Shown: positions 6,589-15,132 of the stretch, piece after piece
How positions within the stretch are numbered: the stretch's first letter is position 1
How the letters are laid out: every line of letters begins with the position of its first letter
DNA from: Candidatus Egerieousia excrementavium
GTDB lineage: Bacteria; Bacteroidota; Bacteroidia; Bacteroidales; UBA932
Length of the DNA stretch: 15,204 nucleotides
Direction: 5' to 3'
NCBI GenBank assembly: GCA_017694275.1
Contig: JADINB010000145.1
Location: forward strand, 1-15,204
Position numbers and translations under genes: made by a program
The notes under the pieces: model-generated
The model's input: the letters and a program-made list of their open reading frames with translations, nothing else
Databases searched by the model: none
What the model was told of the DNA's origin: nothing

Positions 6589-8508
6589 TCAATTTTCAGA
6601 CGTAAGTTTGAGCCACTCGTCCATTTTCTTGTCGAGCATGCCCTTCAATTCATCGTATTCGTTCAATAATTCTGACAATCCCTGTGAATCAGATTTTTCT
6701 GCCAGCAACTTTTCCACTTTTCCGAGTTTGTCCTCAAGTTGTGCAATTTCATTTTCGCACCGTTCCACCCTCGCCCGGCGCCTTTTTATTTCCCTGGCCT
6801 GCTCCTTCTGCTCTGCATAGCTTACACCCGGCGCAGGTTTTGGTTTCTCCTCCACTGCGGCAGCGGCCGTCTCTTTCCGCTCCAGTTCAGAGAGGGTGGA
6901 GAGCCGTTTGCGTTCCAGGAAATCAGAAATGCCGCCAAGATGCTCCTTTACGGTTCCGTCTCTGAACTCGTATACTTTGTTTACAAGCCCGTCGAGAAAA
7001 TCACGGTCATGCGAAACTATTACCAGAGTACCGTCATATTTTAAAAGAGCCTGTTTGAGAATATCCTTGGAGAGCAGATCCATATGGTTTGTAGGCTCAT
7101 CAAGCGCAAGCAGGTTATGCGGTTTGAGCATGAGCTTGGCCATTGCCAGGCGGGCACGCTCGCCTCCGCTCAAAACCGCCACCTTTTTGTCTATATCCTC
7201 TCCTCTGAAAAGGAATGCCGCCAGAATATCGCGCAGGCGTGTTCTGATATCGCCCACTGCTATCTTGTCCAATGTATCGTAGACCGTATCATTTTTATCC
7301 AGTATGTCTTCCTGATTCTGCGCATAGTAGCCAAGATCTACATTATAGCCCAGCAAGGCCTCACCCTCAATAGGAAAGAGTTCACGGGTAATGACCCTCA
7401 TCATCGTGGTCTTTCCCTCACCGTTTCTGCCCACAAAGGCAATCTTCTCCCCTCTTTCTATAGTAATGTCCACTCCACTTATTATAACCTTGCTGCCATA
7501 TCCTACAACTGCATCCTTCGCCCTGAAAACAACTTGTCCTGAACGTGGTGCAGGCGGAAATTTCACGGTCATGGCTGCCGTATCCTCCAGATCCACCTCA
7601 ATCCTTTCGAGCTTTTCCAACTGTTTTATCCGGCTTTGCACCTGATTGCTTTTTGTGGCCTTGTATCTGAACCGCTCTATGAACTCCTCTGTCTTGTCTA
7701 TCATCCTCTGCTGGTTTTCATATGCGGCACGCTGCTGCTCGATACGCTCTTTGCGCAATATCTTGTATCTGGAATATGGGACCTTGTAATCGTAAATTCT
7801 GCCAAGCATTATCTCAACCGTACGGTTCGTGATATTGTCGAGAAACTTACGGTCGTGCGAAATCAGCACTATTGCTCCGTTGAAATTCTTAAGATAGTCT
7901 TCAAACCACTCTATTGATTCTATGTCGAGATGGTTTGTAGGTTCGTCGAGCAGGAGCATGTCGGGTTTGCGAAGCAGGATTTTTGCCAGTTCAATTCTCA
8001 TGTTCCATCCCTGGCTGAAAGTGGAAGTCGGGCGTAAGAACTCCTCCCTTTTAAACCCAAGCCCTACAAGCACCCTCTCCGCTTGCGATTCAACGGGCTC
8101 ATTTTCAATTAATGAAACTCTATCGTTATATTCATTTAGAGAGATAATAAGCTTTTCATACTCTTTGCTTTGGTAATCTGTACGCTGTGCAAGCTGCTCA
8201 GAAATCTCCTCGATCTTCTTCTGCATGCTGAAAAGTTCGGAAAAGGCGGTAAGCGTCTCTTCAATCACGCTCTTGTCTTTTGCATGCTCCATCTGCTGTG
8301 GCAGGTAACCAATTTGAAGCCCGGCAGGCCTTACTACCTTCCCTGAAGTAGGCGTATTGAGCCCCAGGATTATCTTCAGCAGCGTAGACTTTCCAGCCCC
8401 GTTCTTGCCGACAAGACCTATCTTGTCATTGTCATTTATATGGAAATTTATGTCATTCAGAAGCGTAAAACCTCCGAATGCTACTGTCAGGTTATTTATC
8501 GAAATCAC
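6589..8508 (-). CDS. ABC-F family ATPase (ribosome-associated)
   Basis: 639 residues from a GTG start at 8508 (no Met is available before Walker A). Two ATP-binding cassettes are fused with no membrane segments, as in the ABC-F family. NBD1 has Walker A GKNGAGKS at 34-41, signature FSQGW at 164-168 and Walker B LLLLDEPTNHLD around 184-195. NBD2 has GRNGEGKTT at 360-368, LSGGE at 446-450 and LLALDEPTNHMD around 466-477. The charged alpha-helical interdomain linker (about 235-310) is the part that reaches the P-site tRNA in characterised members. A C-terminal coiled coil spans about 565-635. Length and this coiled coil fit the Uup/YdiF/YheS-like groups, not EttA. The likely role is relieving or regulating translating ribosomes; antibiotic resistance is not indicated by anything seen. 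The first 17 bp overlap the tatC end, suggesting translational coupling. Confidence 0.88.
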   Translation of the reverse strand: MISINNLTVAFGGFTLLNDINFHINDNDKIGLVGKNGAGKSTLLKIILGLNTPTSGKVVRPAGLQIGYLPQQMEHAKDKSVIEETLTAFSELFSMQKKIEEISEQLAQRTDYQSKEYEKLIISLNEYNDRVSLIENEPVESQAERVLVGLGFKREEFLRPTSTFSQGWNMRIELAKILLRKPDMLLLDEPTNHLDIESIEWFEDYLKNFNGAIVLISHDRKFLDNITNRTVEIMLGRIYDYKVPYSRYKILRKERIEQQRAAYENQQRMIDKTEEFIERFRYKATKSNQVQSRIKQLEKLERIEVDLEDTAAMTVKFPPAPRSGQVVFRAKDAVVGYGSKVIISGVDITIERGEKIAFVGRNGEGKTTMMRVITRELFPIEGEALLGYNVDLGYYAQNQEDILDKNDTVYDTLDKIAVGDIRTRLRDILAAFLFRGEDIDKKVAVLSGGERARLAMAKLMLKPHNLLALDEPTNHMDLLSKDILKQALLKYDGTLVIVSHDRDFLDGLVNKVYEFRDGTVKEHLGGISDFLERKRLSTLSELERKETAAAAVEEKPKPAPGVSYAEQKEQAREIKRRRARVERCENEIAQLEDKLGKVEKLLAEKSDSQGLSELLNEYDELKGMLDKKMDEWLKLTSEN

Positions 8509-9292
8509 GGCAAACCAAAATACTTAATTCATATAAGGCATAAAGAGGAATACCTACAGCCATAAGCGTAAAAGGGTCGCCGCTTGGTGTAATCAAGGCG
8601 GCAACGACAAGCAATACCACCACTGCATGCCGGCGGTACTTTTTCAGAAAACTCTTGCTCAGGATTCCGAGCCTCGAAAGAATCGCCGAAAGAGAAGGCA
8701 TTTCAAAGACTATTCCTATAATCAGTATAAGCCAGATGAACATTGAAATGTAGGATTGCAACGAAATCTGGTTGGCGACATCTGCACTTACCTGGTATGT
8801 ACCCAGGAAACGGAGTGTCAAAGGGAATATCAGGTAGTAGCCGGCAAGCACGCCTATAAAAAAAAGCACGCCGCCAAACGAAAAGGCCTTTACGACAGAT
8901 TTTTTTTCGTTCTGATAAAGCGCGGGCTTGACAAAAAGCCACAACTGGTAAAGAATAAATGGAGTAGCCAGTACCAGGGCAAAATAAAACGAAGTACTTA
9001 TGTGTATAAAGAACTGCGCAGAGAGATCTATGTTTATAAGTTCCAGGGAAAAAGGCTCCAGAGGTTCCATCCCCAGCCTGGAAAGGATACTGTCGACCAG
9101 GCGGTAGAGCGGGAAATCAGAATCTATCGGGGCAAAAATTATCTTGTCGAATACCAATTCCTTGGCAGAGAAAATGAGTGCCATGAATATGACAACAAGG
9201 ACAGCACTCCTGAAGAGAACTTTTCTGAACTCGTCAAGGTGCTCCCAGAAACTCATTTCATATTCATTATTCTCTCTTTTTTGGCTGCTCAT
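8492..9292 (-). CDS. tatC: Twin-arginine translocase subunit TatC
   Basis: 266 residues, polytopic inner-membrane receptor for twin-arginine signal peptides. Landmarks: SFWEHLDEFRKVLFRS at 14-29 (the N-terminal HLxELR region, here with Phe for Leu), TM1 at about 27-43, LATPFILYQLWLFVKPALY at 108-126, GVLFFIGVLAGYYLIFPLTLRFL at 141-163, FEMP at 196-199 with the conserved Glu, and ITPSGDPFTLMAVGIPLYALYE at 234-255. Six membrane segments are expected. The first periplasmic loop is long, with an added stretch at about 55-92. The start is taken at ATG 9292, which overlaps tatA by 26 bp and gives a charged 12-residue N-terminal tail. ATG 9256, 10 bp after the tatA stop and preceded by an A-rich stretch, is an alternative. 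With TatA it forms the Tat pathway exporting folded proteins; no tatB is seen. Confidence 0.93.
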   Translation of the reverse strand: MSSQKRENNEYEMSFWEHLDEFRKVLFRSAVLVVIFMALIFSAKELVFDKIIFAPIDSDFPLYRLVDSILSRLGMEPLEPFSLELINIDLSAQFFIHISTSFYFALVLATPFILYQLWLFVKPALYQNEKKSVVKAFSFGGVLFFIGVLAGYYLIFPLTLRFLGTYQVSADVANQISLQSYISMFIWLILIIGIVFEMPSLSAILSRLGILSKSFLKKYRRHAVVVLLVVAALITPSGDPFTLMAVGIPLYALYELSILVCRDFDK

Positions 9293-9467
9293 TATCGTTG
9301 ATATCGTCCTCTATCCCCTTTACGCCTTCCTTGAAATTCTTCACTCCCTTGCCGATACCCTTCATAAGTTCGGGAATTTTCTTACCACCGAAAAGCAACA
9401 ATACTATAAGCGCAATGACGATTATCTCGCCTGCGCCAAAATTTCCAAAAAGCAGCAGATTTCTCAT
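9267..9467 (-). CDS. tatA: Twin-arginine translocase subunit TatA
   Basis: 66 residues. A single N-terminal membrane helix (about 11-27) contains Glu14 in FGAGEIIVIALIVLLLFG. The FGGKKIPEL hinge (26-34) and an amphipathic helix (about 35-52, GIGKGVKNFKEGVKG) follow, then an acidic and charged tail. This is the classic TatA layout: the subunit polymerises at TatC to form the transport path. The short tail and lack of a long second helix favour TatA over TatB. As in many Bacteroidota, one TatA/E-type protein presumably serves both roles. It lies 7 bp after the thioesterase gene and its 3' end overlaps tatC if the upstream tatC start is used. Confidence 0.93.
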   Translation of the reverse strand: MRNLLLFGNFGAGEIIVIALIVLLLFGGKKIPELMKGIGKGVKNFKEGVKGIEDDINDNEQPKKRE

Positions 9468-9474
9468 AACACTG

Positions 9475-9882
9475 TCAGTTAAAATATTTACTCAATTTTT
9501 CTCTCATGAATTCCGGCATGCGGACAGGACGTCGTGTCTGCGAATCTATAGTGCCCAGCACCACGGCGCCGCGCACTATAAGATCACCGTTCTGGTTTCT
9601 TATCTCTGCCTTGGCCTCTATCTTTACCATGGGTATTCTGTCTATCACGGTCTTTACGGTAAGGATATCTCCGAATCTTGCAGGAGAGTAGTAATGGCAC
9701 TTCACATCTATTACCGGCAGCATTATGCCTCTACGCTCAATCTCCGGCATCGGGATTCCACAATCTATGAGCAGCTGGTTACGCCCGCACTCGAAATATC
9801 TTATGTAGTTAGAATGATGGACAATACCCATAAGGTCTGTCTCATAATACCTTACATCTATGTTTGTTACTGATTCAATCAT
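9475..9882 (-). CDS. Hotdog-fold acyl-CoA thioesterase (4HBT/YbgC-like)
   Basis: 135 residues, a complete single hotdog domain. The 4HBT active-site segment is clear: RYYETDLMGIVHHSNYIRYFE at 11-31, with Asp16 in the catalytic position and the following His-His-Ser-Asn-Tyr motif. A second conserved strand has CHYYSPARFGDILTVKT (about 62-78). Members hydrolyse acyl-CoA thioesters in the cytoplasm; YbgC itself acts on short-chain or membrane-associated acyl groups and sits in Tol-Pal operons, which is not the context here. Substrate cannot be deduced. The start codon overlaps the stop of the Ca2+ ATPase gene (ATGA, 4 bp), so translation is probably coupled. Confidence 0.88.
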   Translation of the reverse strand: MIESVTNIDVRYYETDLMGIVHHSNYIRYFECGRNQLLIDCGIPMPEIERRGIMLPVIDVKCHYYSPARFGDILTVKTVIDRIPMVKIEAKAEIRNQNGDLIVRGAVVLGTIDSQTRRPVRMPEFMREKLSKYFN

Positions 9883-12437
9883 TTTTCACGTGCATTTAAC
9901 CTGCGTATTCCACGCACTATCTCACCTGCAACAAGCACAAGCGAAGTTGAGGCTATTATAACAATCCACTCCTTGAAAGAGAGAGGTTCTGTCCTGAAAA
10001 ACTCCCCACCGAACTGCACTATCACAATCTGCAGCAAAAGTATTATTGCAACGATCATGAGGAAAGACCTGTTCCCGCCCAAATTCGAGAATGCAGAATT
10101 GTTGCTGCCAAGGCATCTGGCATTAAACAGGTTCCAGAACTGCAACATTACAAAAAAGGTAAAGAATATTGAAAGTTCCTTTACAGACATCACGCCGTCT
10201 GAATTGAAACGGAAAAGCAGGTAAAGCAAGACTGCAAGGAATACAAGCCCTTGTGAAATTATGTTCCTGCGCATGATTCTGTTTACTATGAATGCATCAA
10301 CCTTTCTGGGTTTGTTCTTCATAAGTGCATTCAAAGCCGGCTCGGTGGCAAGTGCGAGAGCCGCAAAGGTATCCATGATAAGATTTACCCAAAGCATTTG
10401 CGTCACTGTAAGCGGCAACTCCACACCCACAAACGGCCCGATAAGGGCTGTAAGCAACGCCAGGAGATTTATTGTAAGTTGGAACTGTATGAATTTCTGT
10501 ATGTTCAGATAAATGCTCCTGCCCCATTTCACAGCCTTGACTACACTTGTAAAGGAATCGTCGAGCAGGATTATGTCGCTCGCCTCCTTTGCAACAGAAG
10601 TACCTGTACCCATTGAGAGCCCCACATCTGCATAGTTGAGCGCAGGGGCATCGTTAGTACCGTCACCGGTTACCGCCACAACCTCTCCCATCTGCTGGAG
10701 GAGTTTTACCAGCCTCATCTTGTCTGCCGGACGGGCACGCGACATCACCTTTATCTTCGCGGCAACTTCGCTTGCCTTTTCATCGTCGAGTTCCTGGAAT
10801 TCACGACCGGTAATGAACATGTCATCTGTATCGGATTCGCTCCAAAGCCCGGCCTGACGGGCAATTTCAATAGCAGTAAGGGATGTGTCGCCGGTAACAA
10901 TCTTTACCTTTATTCCTGCCCTAAGGCACTCTGCCATTGCAGCGGGAACGTCGCTCCTTATCGGATCGGCGATTGCCACAAAACCCGTATAGGAGAGTTT
11001 GCCCTCCCCTATTATCTCTTCAATCTCCCTGCGGGCATCATTGTCATCTATCGGGCAGGATGCAAAAGCCAGACAGCGCATTCCCTTCGCCTGATACTCC
11101 CTTACCTTATCCTTGTCGGAATCTGCAACCTTGCAGAATCCCCAAAGGATTTCCGGCGCCCCTTTCACATAGAGAGCCCCTTCAACCATTGTTGCCATAT
11201 ACTTGCGCTCCGTATTGAATGGAAGCCGCTTGAGTATGGCGTATTTTTCCCTGTATGACTTATAGTCAAAACCTTTTTCACAGGTGAATGTCAATATCGC
11301 ACCTTCCGTAGGATTTCCTATGGCAGTATATTCCCCGTTGTTCTCCTCAATAAAGGCCGTTGAATTCAGGGCAGCCGCCCTGGCAAAATTTTCGTCTGCC
11401 TCAGCCGAGCAATACTGCACCCTCATCCGGTTCTGGGTCAAGGTACCGGTCTTGTCTGTACATATCACCGTAGCGGCGCCCATTGTTTCGCAAGCATGCA
11501 TCTTGCGTACAAGCGTATGGTCTGCGGTCATTCTGCGCATGCTGTATGCCAACGACAACGTAACGCTCATAGCAAGCCCTTCCGGAACTGCAACTACAAT
11601 GAGTGTAACTGCAATCATGAAGAAACTAAGCAGGATGCTCAGATTGTCGAGCGTAGCCTCAAAAGTAAGGATACCCAATGCCAGATCCCTTACGGTAAGC
11701 GCTATGAATGTTGCCCCCGCTATAATGAAACCTGCCTTGCCTATGAATTTGCTCAGTTTGTTCAACTGCCTGTTCAGCGGAGTCTCACCTCCCGTTATTT
11801 CAGAAGCGTGGCGTGCCGTCTTGCCAAGTTCAGTCTCGTCTCCCACCTTTTCCACTATGAATACACCGTCACCCTGCGTAACGTTGGTTCCGCGATAGAC
11901 ATTGTTGGGAGAATAGGCTCCAGTATAACTGTCGACCTTTACATGTGTCTTGCTGGAATCCTTGCTCTCTCCGTTGAGCGAAGACTCGTTTACGGCCAGA
12001 TCCATTGAACTTGTCAGTCTTCCGTCTGCCGGCACTTCGTCGCCCTGTGCTATTACAACCACATCGCCCACGACAACTTCGTTCTTGGGGATTTCACAGG
12101 CTTTGCCGTCTCTGAAGACCTTTACGGGAACAGTGTCATTTACCTGGTTGAGTATGTCAAACTCCTTTCCTGCCTTGTACTCGTTAAGGAAAGAGAGAAT
12201 CGTTGCCAGAAGTACGGCGATTATTATGCCGAAACTCTCCACCATGCTGCCATGGAAATAGCCTGTTATCATGGAAAGCAGCGTTGCAAACAGAAGCAGT
12301 TTGATGATAGGGTCATTGAACTTGCCCAACAGCATCTTCACCCAGCTTTCCCTCTTTGGTGGAGTCAGGTCGTTGGATCCATATTTTGCGCGGCTTTCCA
12401 GAACCTCCTGTTCTGTCAGTCCTTTATAAGTTTGCAT
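9879..12437 (-). CDS. PMCA-like Ca2+-transporting P-type ATPase
   Basis: 852 residues, a full-length P2-type ATPase of the inner membrane. The phosphorylation site DKTGTLT has Asp328. Other landmarks are the nucleotide-domain KGAPE at 425-429, the hinge TGDGTNDAPAL at 590-600, TM4 VAVPEGL with Glu286, TM5 QFQLTINL with Asn657, and TM6 WVNLIMDT with Asn685 and Asp689. The PEGL motif and the TM5/TM6 residues match the single-Ca2+-site layout of PMCA-type pumps, so outward Ca2+ transport is the likely function. The actuator motif, normally TGES, reads NGES at 155-158; the catalytic Glu157 is kept. Ten membrane segments are expected, and no calmodulin-type C-terminal extension is present. It starts inside the valS 3' end (22 bp overlap) and ends in a 4 bp overlap with the thioesterase gene. 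Confidence 0.9.
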   Translation of the reverse strand: MQTYKGLTEQEVLESRAKYGSNDLTPPKRESWVKMLLGKFNDPIIKLLLFATLLSMITGYFHGSMVESFGIIIAVLLATILSFLNEYKAGKEFDILNQVNDTVPVKVFRDGKACEIPKNEVVVGDVVVIAQGDEVPADGRLTSSMDLAVNESSLNGESKDSSKTHVKVDSYTGAYSPNNVYRGTNVTQGDGVFIVEKVGDETELGKTARHASEITGGETPLNRQLNKLSKFIGKAGFIIAGATFIALTVRDLALGILTFEATLDNLSILLSFFMIAVTLIVVAVPEGLAMSVTLSLAYSMRRMTADHTLVRKMHACETMGAATVICTDKTGTLTQNRMRVQYCSAEADENFARAAALNSTAFIEENNGEYTAIGNPTEGAILTFTCEKGFDYKSYREKYAILKRLPFNTERKYMATMVEGALYVKGAPEILWGFCKVADSDKDKVREYQAKGMRCLAFASCPIDDNDARREIEEIIGEGKLSYTGFVAIADPIRSDVPAAMAECLRAGIKVKIVTGDTSLTAIEIARQAGLWSESDTDDMFITGREFQELDDEKASEVAAKIKVMSRARPADKMRLVKLLQQMGEVVAVTGDGTNDAPALNYADVGLSMGTGTSVAKEASDIILLDDSFTSVVKAVKWGRSIYLNIQKFIQFQLTINLLALLTALIGPFVGVELPLTVTQMLWVNLIMDTFAALALATEPALNALMKNKPRKVDAFIVNRIMRRNIISQGLVFLAVLLYLLFRFNSDGVMSVKELSIFFTFFVMLQFWNLFNARCLGSNNSAFSNLGGNRSFLMIVAIILLLQIVIVQFGGEFFRTEPLSFKEWIVIIASTSLVLVAGEIVRGIRRLNAREK

Positions 12438-15067
12438 AATCTGTTCTTTAAATTCTCAATTTTGGTCTGTGCATCGCTCTGTTTCTTTCTTTCAAGAGCA
12501 ACGACGCTCTCCGGAGCATTGTTGACGAATTTTTCATTCGAAAGCTTGGCATTTACCCCTTTGAGGAATTTTTCAAGATACTCGATCTCCTTTCTCATCT
12601 TTTCCGCCTCTTCACCGGTATTCACATGTGTGTTGAGAGGAATGAAGAACTCATAGGTCGAGACCATGAAATCCGCACCCAGACCGCAGTTGTCAAACGT
12701 ACTTCTGGCAGAAACAGTCTCCACATTGGCCAATTTCATAACCACGGAGTTCATACGTGAAACATAGTTTTCCTTTGTGTAAAGCGCAAGCGGTTCTTTT
12801 GCCGCAATCGACTTGGACTGCCGGATATTCCTTACGTTCATGACTACCTGCTGGGCATACCCGAAATCTTCAAGGAGCTGCCTGTCATACCCGCTGCATG
12901 ATGGCATACTGGAGAGCATTATGGTATCGCCCTCTTTTCTGGGCCTTAGGTTCTGCCAGAGTTCCTCCGTGATAAAGGGCATGTAAGGGTGCAGCAGTCT
13001 TAGCAGGGCATCGAAAAAGTCTACCGTCGCGGTATATGTGGCTGCGTCAATCTTCTCTCCATAGGCAGGCTTTACAAGTTCGAGATACCAGGCGCAGAAA
13101 TCGTCCCAGAAGAGTTTGTAAAGAGCCATCAGGGAATCCGACAGCCTGAACTTCGCGAAATTCGCATCCATTTCCTCAATGCACTCGTTCAACCTGTTGC
13201 CGAACCATTCCACTGCACACTTCTGGGCATCGCTCTGCCTGCCTGCATCATCTGTCTCCCAACCCTGGATAAGCCTGTAAGCGTTCCATATCTTGTTTGC
13301 AAAGTTCCTGCCCTGTTCAACCTGGCTCTTGTCGAACATTATGTCATTGCCTGCGGTAGTGCAGAGCAACATGCCGACCCTCACACCGTCTGCCCCGTAT
13401 TCCTTCATAAGTTCTATGGGGTCCGGAGAGTTGCCCAGCTGTTTCGACATCTTCCTTCCGAACTTGTCTCTTACAATACCTGTCAGATATACGTTTGAGA
13501 AAGGTATCTTGCCTGTGAACTCCTCTCCGGCCATTATCATCCTCGCGACCCAGAAGAAGAGAATCTCAGGCGCGGTGATAAGGTCGTTCGTCGGATAATA
13601 ATATGCAAGCTCCCTGTTAGGCTCCTTTTCGGGGAATCCCGGCTTTTCCGGATCAAATACAGATATGGGCCAGAGCCATGACGAAAACCATGTGTCAAGC
13701 ACATCCTCGTCTTGCCTGAGATCCTCCATCTTAATATCGGGCATTATTGCCCTTGCCGCCTCCAGTGCCTTTTCTGCAGTTGCTTCAACCACATATCTGC
13801 CATTGGGAAGATAATAGGCGGGAATCCTCTGCCCCCACCAGAGCTGGCGTGAAATGCACCAGTCCCTTACATTTTCCATCCAATGGCGATAGGTATTCCT
13901 GAATTTGTCTGGAATCAGTTTTATCTCACCGTCTTCCACAACCTTGAGAGCCTTTGCGGCCAGCTGGTCCATCTTCAGGAACCACTGCAGCGAAAGACGC
14001 GGCTCAATCACGGCGTTTGTCCTTTCAGAATATCCCACCTGTGAGAGATACTCCTCCTCCTTCTCCATATAGCCCTCGTCACGCAACATATCTACGATCT
14101 TCCTGCGGGCTTCAAACCTGTCCTCTCCTATCAGAATCTGTGCCTTTTCATTGAGCCGTCCGTGTTCGTCGATTATATCAAGAACCGGGAGATTATGGCG
14201 CAGGCCTATAGCATAGTCGTTTACATCATGGGCAGGTGTAACCTTGAGGCATCCTGTTCCAAAATCCATTGTAACATAATCATCTTCGATTATGGGGATT
14301 TCCCTCTCTATGAGAGGAATCAATATTTTCTTGCCTCTCAGCATGCGATAGCGCTCATCGGCAGGATTTATGCAGACAGCCGCATCTGCCATGATGGTTT
14401 CCGGCCTTGTCGTGGCAATCACCACATAATCCCGGGTTTTCTTGCCGTTTTCACTTATAAAGTATTTCAGATAGTAGAGTCTGGATTTTGTCTCCCTGTG
14501 AATGACCTCCTCGTCGCTTACTGCGGTAAGTCCTTCAGGATCCCAGTTCACCATTCTCACACCTCTATATATAAGCCCCTTTTTGTAAAAATATACAAAA
14601 GTGTTTATGACAGCCCTGCTCAACGGCTCGTCCATTGTAAACCTGGTCCTCTCCCAGTCGCATGACGCACCGAGCTTTTTAAGCTGCTCCAGTATTATGC
14701 CGCCATGCTTTTCCCTCCACGCCCAGGCATGCTGCAGGAACTGCTCACGTGTAAGGGAGGATTTGTCTATTCCTTCCGCCTTAAGCTTTGCGACAACCTT
14801 TGCCTCCGTTGCAATCGAGGCATGGTCTGTACCGGGCACCCAGCAGGCATTCCTGCCCTTCATTCTGGCCCTGCGTACAAGCACATCCTGGATTGTATTG
14901 TTGAGCATATGGCCCATATGAAGCACCCCCGTAACATTGGGGGGCGGTATTACGATCGTATATGGTTCCTTGTCATTTGGCTCAGAATGGAAAAATCTGT
15001 TTTTCAACCAATAAGCATACCATTTATCCTCTACGGAAGAGGGGTCGTATTTAGCGGGGATATTCAT
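12416..15067 (-). CDS. valS: Valyl-tRNA synthetase
   Basis: 883 residues, complete class Ia synthetase that charges tRNA-Val. The HIGH motif appears as HMGH at 50-53 in PPPNVTGVLHMGHML, and the KMSKS loop as KMSKQ at 539-543. The CP1 editing domain, which removes mischarged threonine, lies between them and shows TTRPET at 219-224 and GTGCLKVTPAHDVNDY at 270-285. Further ValRS-type segments are VPGTDHASIATE at 77-88, NWDPEGLTAVSDEEV at 174-188, WWGQRIPAYY at 410-419 and DTWFSSWLWP at 458-467. The anticodon-binding domain follows from about 615, and the tRNA-binding coiled-coil arm characteristic of ValRS is at about 818-883. It is the first gene of the long minus-strand run; a consensus promoter lies about 60 bp upstream. 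Its last 22 bp are shared with the Ca2+ ATPase gene. Confidence 0.97.
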   Translation of the reverse strand: MNIPAKYDPSSVEDKWYAYWLKNRFFHSEPNDKEPYTIVIPPPNVTGVLHMGHMLNNTIQDVLVRRARMKGRNACWVPGTDHASIATEAKVVAKLKAEGIDKSSLTREQFLQHAWAWREKHGGIILEQLKKLGASCDWERTRFTMDEPLSRAVINTFVYFYKKGLIYRGVRMVNWDPEGLTAVSDEEVIHRETKSRLYYLKYFISENGKKTRDYVVIATTRPETIMADAAVCINPADERYRMLRGKKILIPLIEREIPIIEDDYVTMDFGTGCLKVTPAHDVNDYAIGLRHNLPVLDIIDEHGRLNEKAQILIGEDRFEARRKIVDMLRDEGYMEKEEEYLSQVGYSERTNAVIEPRLSLQWFLKMDQLAAKALKVVEDGEIKLIPDKFRNTYRHWMENVRDWCISRQLWWGQRIPAYYLPNGRYVVEATAEKALEAARAIMPDIKMEDLRQDEDVLDTWFSSWLWPISVFDPEKPGFPEKEPNRELAYYYPTNDLITAPEILFFWVARMIMAGEEFTGKIPFSNVYLTGIVRDKFGRKMSKQLGNSPDPIELMKEYGADGVRVGMLLCTTAGNDIMFDKSQVEQGRNFANKIWNAYRLIQGWETDDAGRQSDAQKCAVEWFGNRLNECIEEMDANFAKFRLSDSLMALYKLFWDDFCAWYLELVKPAYGEKIDAATYTATVDFFDALLRLLHPYMPFITEELWQNLRPRKEGDTIMLSSMPSCSGYDRQLLEDFGYAQQVVMNVRNIRQSKSIAAKEPLALYTKENYVSRMNSVVMKLANVETVSARSTFDNCGLGADFMVSTYEFFIPLNTHVNTGEEAEKMRKEIEYLEKFLKGVNAKLSNEKFVNNAPESVVALERKKQSDAQTKIENLKNRLCKLIKD

Positions 15068-15132
15068 GTATCAAATCTCTCTTAAATGTATAATAATTAC
15101 ACTTTTAATGCCTTACAAAAATTTTTGACATG

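Noticed and set aside
7084..7542. 152-codon + strand open frame inside the ABC-F gene
   Set aside because: Opposite-strand shadow of the NBD2 coding region with no motif of its own.
8756..9873. Two long + strand open frames (181 and 191 codons) across tatC, tatA and the thioesterase gene
   Set aside because: Antisense to three confidently identified genes; no domain, signal peptide or start context of their own.
11284..11898. 204-codon + strand open frame inside the Ca2+ ATPase gene
   Set aside because: Lies wholly antisense to a gene with intact family motifs; its translation is low-complexity Ser/Ala/Val-rich with no recognisable domain, as expected from a mirrored membrane-protein gene.
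13430..13450. KMSKQ instead of KMSKS in valyl-tRNA synthetase
   Set aside because: The final position of this loop varies among class I synthetases and both catalytic lysines are kept, so it does not suggest loss of function.
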